Of a stretch of 64,000 bases of DNA, positions 62,230 through 64,000 are shown one piece after another. The stretch covers positions 186,001 to 250,000 of the forward strand of contig NZ_AUDL01000004.1 in NCBI RefSeq assembly GCF_000425445.1, in the 5' to 3' direction. A program made the position numbers and the translations under genes. Source of the DNA: Flavobacterium denitrificans DSM 15936. GTDB lineage: Bacteria > Bacteroidota > Bacteroidia > Flavobacteriales > Flavobacteriaceae. Numbering within the stretch: position 1 is the stretch's first letter; each line of letters opens with the position of its first letter. The notes under the pieces were generated by a model. The model was not told the DNA's origin. It saw only the letters and a list, made by a program, of their open reading frames with translations, and did not search any database.

Positions 62230-62297
62230 GTTTCAGGTTTCAAGTTTCAAGTTTCAAGTTTCAAGTTGTTGGAACGTGAATCCTGAAACTTGAAACA
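62230..62297. repeat. Repeat TTTCAAGTTTCAAGTTTCAA (family F)
   Basis: Four tandem TTTCAAG units on the left, CCTGAAACTTGAAAC on the right as partial reverse complement. Related to 31450-31525. Confidence 0.8.
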
Positions 62298-62310
62298 ATT
62301 TTAAACAACA

Positions 62311-62345
62311 AAAAAAGGGATCAACTTTCGTTGATCCCTTTTATA
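62311..62345. terminator. Bidirectional terminator between leuB and the RRM gene
   Basis: AAGGGATCAAC-TTTC-GTTGATCCCTT hairpin with T runs readable on both strands, between convergent genes. Confidence 0.9.
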
Positions 62346-62362
62346 TTTTAGAAAAAATCTTT

Positions 62363-62707
62363 TTAGTAATCTCCTCTGTTTCCGCGATCTCCGCCACGGT
62401 TGTTTCCGTAACCACCACGATTGTTTCCTCCGCGGTTGTTATTAAAACTTCTTCTTTCACCTTCTGGTTTTGGTTCAGATTTGTTTACAACAATTGTACG
62501 TCCAGAAACTACTGCACCGTTCAATTCGTCGATTGCTTTTTGAGCTTCTGCATCATTTGGCATTTCAACAAAACCAAAGCCTTTACTTCTTCCAGTAAAT
62601 TTATCAGTAATAATTTTAACAGAGTCAACTGTTCCATAAGCCTCAAAAGACTCTCTTAAATCTGCTTCCTCAATACTGAATGGAAGGCTTCCAACGAAAA
62701 TATTCAT
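62363..62707 (-). CDS. RRM-type RNA-binding protein with Gly/Arg tail
   Basis: 114 residues. One RRM: RNP2 NIFVGSLPF at 2-10 and RNP1 KGFGFVEM near 43-50. After about residue 80 comes a low-complexity tail of Asn, Arg and Gly (repeats of NNRGG) resembling RGG boxes. Such small RRM proteins are abundant in Bacteroidota, where Hfq is often missing, and are thought to act as RNA chaperones. It has its own terminator shared with leuB. Confidence 0.95.
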   Translation of the reverse strand: MNIFVGSLPFSIEEADLRESFEAYGTVDSVKIITDKFTGRSKGFGFVEMPNDAEAQKAIDELNGAVVSGRTIVVNKSEPKPEGERRSFNNNRGGNNRGGYGNNRGGDRGNRGDY

Positions 62708-62835
62708 AGATATTTATTTATAATAATATAGCAAATGTAATCTTATTTTTTTCTAATCTACTATAACTAAGTTTATTTATGTTTTTATTTAGATTTAAAA
62801 CCAAACCTTTAAAAAACATGTAGCAAAAGAAAAAA

Positions 62836-63318
62836 CTAAAATAAAGCTCTTGGTGTAATTGGAATTTTATAGAAAACGCCTTCTGTAAAAGTAACTTTGG
62901 GATTGTCTAAATCCGCTGTATTGCTATTTACAGCATTAAATTTAAATGTACCAGAAATGGTATTGTTTTCAAGATCATAATCTGTAATTACAATTTGCCC
63001 GCTTCCTTTTTTTGTACCTGTAGAAAATTCGCTTTCTTTCCCAGAAAAAGTATTTGCATAAGATGCTTTTACAATATCATTAACACCTAAAATATAGGTT
63101 TTCTCGGCAACATTATCAATTTGAAGTGTCACATTTTCATAACCTAAAGAGCCTTCGATCACAAAATTACCTTCGATAGAAACGGCAGATTTATAGGCAT
63201 TAGCCCTCCAGAAAACATTGTCTTTTAAGCCTTGAAATGCGGGATTATTAAATTTTACATCTTCAGTGCATGAAACGACAACAAAAAGAAGTAATAAAAA
63301 ATAAAAATATTTTTTCAT
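62836..63318 (-). CDS. Lipoprotein, possibly DUF6252 family
   Basis: 160 residues. Signal MKKYFYFLLLLFVVVSC with lipobox Cys at 17. The mature beta-rich part includes NVFWRANAYKSAVSIEGNFV, SGQIVITDYDLENNTISGTF and FTEGVFYKIPI, which recalls DUF6252 proteins of Flavobacteriia. The family call is weak. A TACTTTTG box at 63336-63343 on the minus strand may be the -7 element. Confidence 0.75.
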   Translation of the reverse strand: MKKYFYFLLLLFVVVSCTEDVKFNNPAFQGLKDNVFWRANAYKSAVSIEGNFVIEGSLGYENVTLQIDNVAEKTYILGVNDIVKASYANTFSGKESEFSTGTKKGSGQIVITDYDLENNTISGTFKFNAVNSNTADLDNPKVTFTEGVFYKIPITPRALF

Positions 63319-63456
63319 GTTTCGTGGATTTGATGCAAAAGTATTGCATTTGAAATAAATATCTAAAATTTCGACTTAAAAACAATAAAAAAACGGCCAA
63401 AATCTAAACTAATGACATTTAATAGTATTTGGAACGCATATTTCATAAAAAAATTA

Positions 63457-63464
63457 TATCTTTG
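63457..63464 (+). promoter_or_regulatory. -7 promoter box of rpsP
   Basis: TATCTTTG, 49 bases before the ATG. A TTTG at 63428-63431 lies 25 bases upstream, longer than the 19 of the strongest promoters in the window. Confidence 0.5.
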
Positions 63465-63513
63465 CGCCCTTAATTAACAGAGGTCGAGTACCTCAAAATT
63501 TAATCACTAGATT

Positions 63514-64000
63514 ATGTCAGTAAAAATTAGATTACAAAGACACGGTAAAAAAGGAAAACCTTTTTACTGGGTAGTAGCTGCAGATGCACGCTCAAAAAGA
63601 GATGGTAGATACTTAGAGAAAATCGGTACTTACAATCCAAACACTAACCCAGCAACTGTTGAGTTAGACCTTGACAGCGCAGTTAAATGGTTGCACAATG
63701 GTGCTCAACCAACTGATACTGCAAGAGCTATCCTTTCTTACAAAGGTGCTTTATTGAAACACCACCTTGATGGAGGTATCCGCAAAGGAGCTTTAACTCA
63801 AGAGCAAGCAGACGCTAAATTAGCAGCTTGGTTAGAGGCAAAAGCTGGTAAAGTTGATGCTAAAAAAGATGGTTTATCTAAAGCGCAAGCTGATGCTAAA
63901 GCAAAAGCTTTAAAAGCAGAACAAGAAGTTAACGCTAAGCGTTTAGCTGCTGCAGCTCAGGCTGAAGCTGACGCTATCGCTGCTGCACAAGCTGCTGAGG
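63514..64000 (+). CDS. rpsP: 30S ribosomal protein S16, 3' end beyond the window
   Basis: 162 codons read without a stop from the ATG at 63514. The first 80 residues are S16: MSVKIRLQRHGKKGKPFYWV, RDGRYLEKIGTYNPNTNP, LDLDSAVKWLHNGAQPTDTA. Beyond about residue 95 follows an Ala/Lys/Glu-rich tail with repeated QADAK and AEA-type words, a Bacteroidota extension absent from the 82-residue E. coli protein. The stop lies outside the window. Confidence 0.96.
   Translation, partial: MSVKIRLQRHGKKGKPFYWVVAADARSKRDGRYLEKIGTYNPNTNPATVELDLDSAVKWLHNGAQPTDTARAILSYKGALLKHHLDGGIRKGALTQEQADAKLAAWLEAKAGKVDAKKDGLSKAQADAKAKALKAEQEVNAKRLAAAAQAEADAIAAAQAAE

Overview
The window is AT-rich chromosomal DNA from a member of the Flavobacteriaceae, most likely a Flavobacterium. 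This rests on several signs. There is a MurF-alanine racemase fusion, and a DNA polymerase III alpha subunit carrying its own N-terminal proofreading domain. Many lipoproteins and TonB/beta-barrel proteins of Bacteroidota type are present, with a prolyl oligopeptidase and promoters of the form TTG-N19-TAnnTTTG. The species cannot be fixed from sequence alone.

Layout. 1-4.8 kb: a cut-off PhnA-type gene, about 1 kb of apparently non-coding DNA, a membrane/coiled-coil protein of unknown function and three lipoproteins. 5-11 kb: a HAD phosphatase, then an EmrAB/TolC-type tripartite efflux set behind an AraC-family regulator, all on the minus strand. 11.2-12.6 kb: a tRNA-Asp locus with two intact genes, two degenerate copies, a terminator hairpin after each, and a small GIY-YIG nuclease gene inserted between copies. 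12.6-19.5 kb: DUF58 protein, M1 aminopeptidase, thioredoxin, AsmA-like protein. 19.7-21.3 kb: a small nuclease island (57-residue zinc ribbon, HNH nuclease, Vsr-like endonuclease) with no methyltransferase. 21.4-27 kb: ribosome hibernation factor, a lipoprotein with three copies of a His/Cys motif, ammonium transporter, TrmB, LysE-type exporter, alkyltransferase-like protein. 27-35 kb: an NtrY/NtrX-like two-component pair divergent from a MacAB-type ABC export operon that has a sigma-54 promoter. 35-43 kb: Mrp/Nfu/ferredoxin iron-sulfur genes, asd, mscL and murF-alr. 43-51 kb: a PorT-like barrel, a small His/Cys protein with a TonB receptor, prolyl oligopeptidase, an oxidoreductase and a second barrel. 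51-62 kb: dnaE, then the leucine operon leuC-leuD-methyltransferase-leuA-like-leuB from a well-formed promoter. 62-64 kb: an RRM RNA-binding protein, a lipoprotein and the start of rpsP.

The most striking feature outside genes is the density of palindromic intergenic repeats. At least six families occur two or more times (arms such as TCTCGCAGATTT, GCCACGAATTC, CGCAAAGTCGCG, CCCGATAGCTATCGGG, CCATATAAGT, GTTTCAAG). They are often nested one inside another, so that many gene ends are separated by a long hairpin. No insertion sequence, CRISPR array, rRNA or prophage was found.
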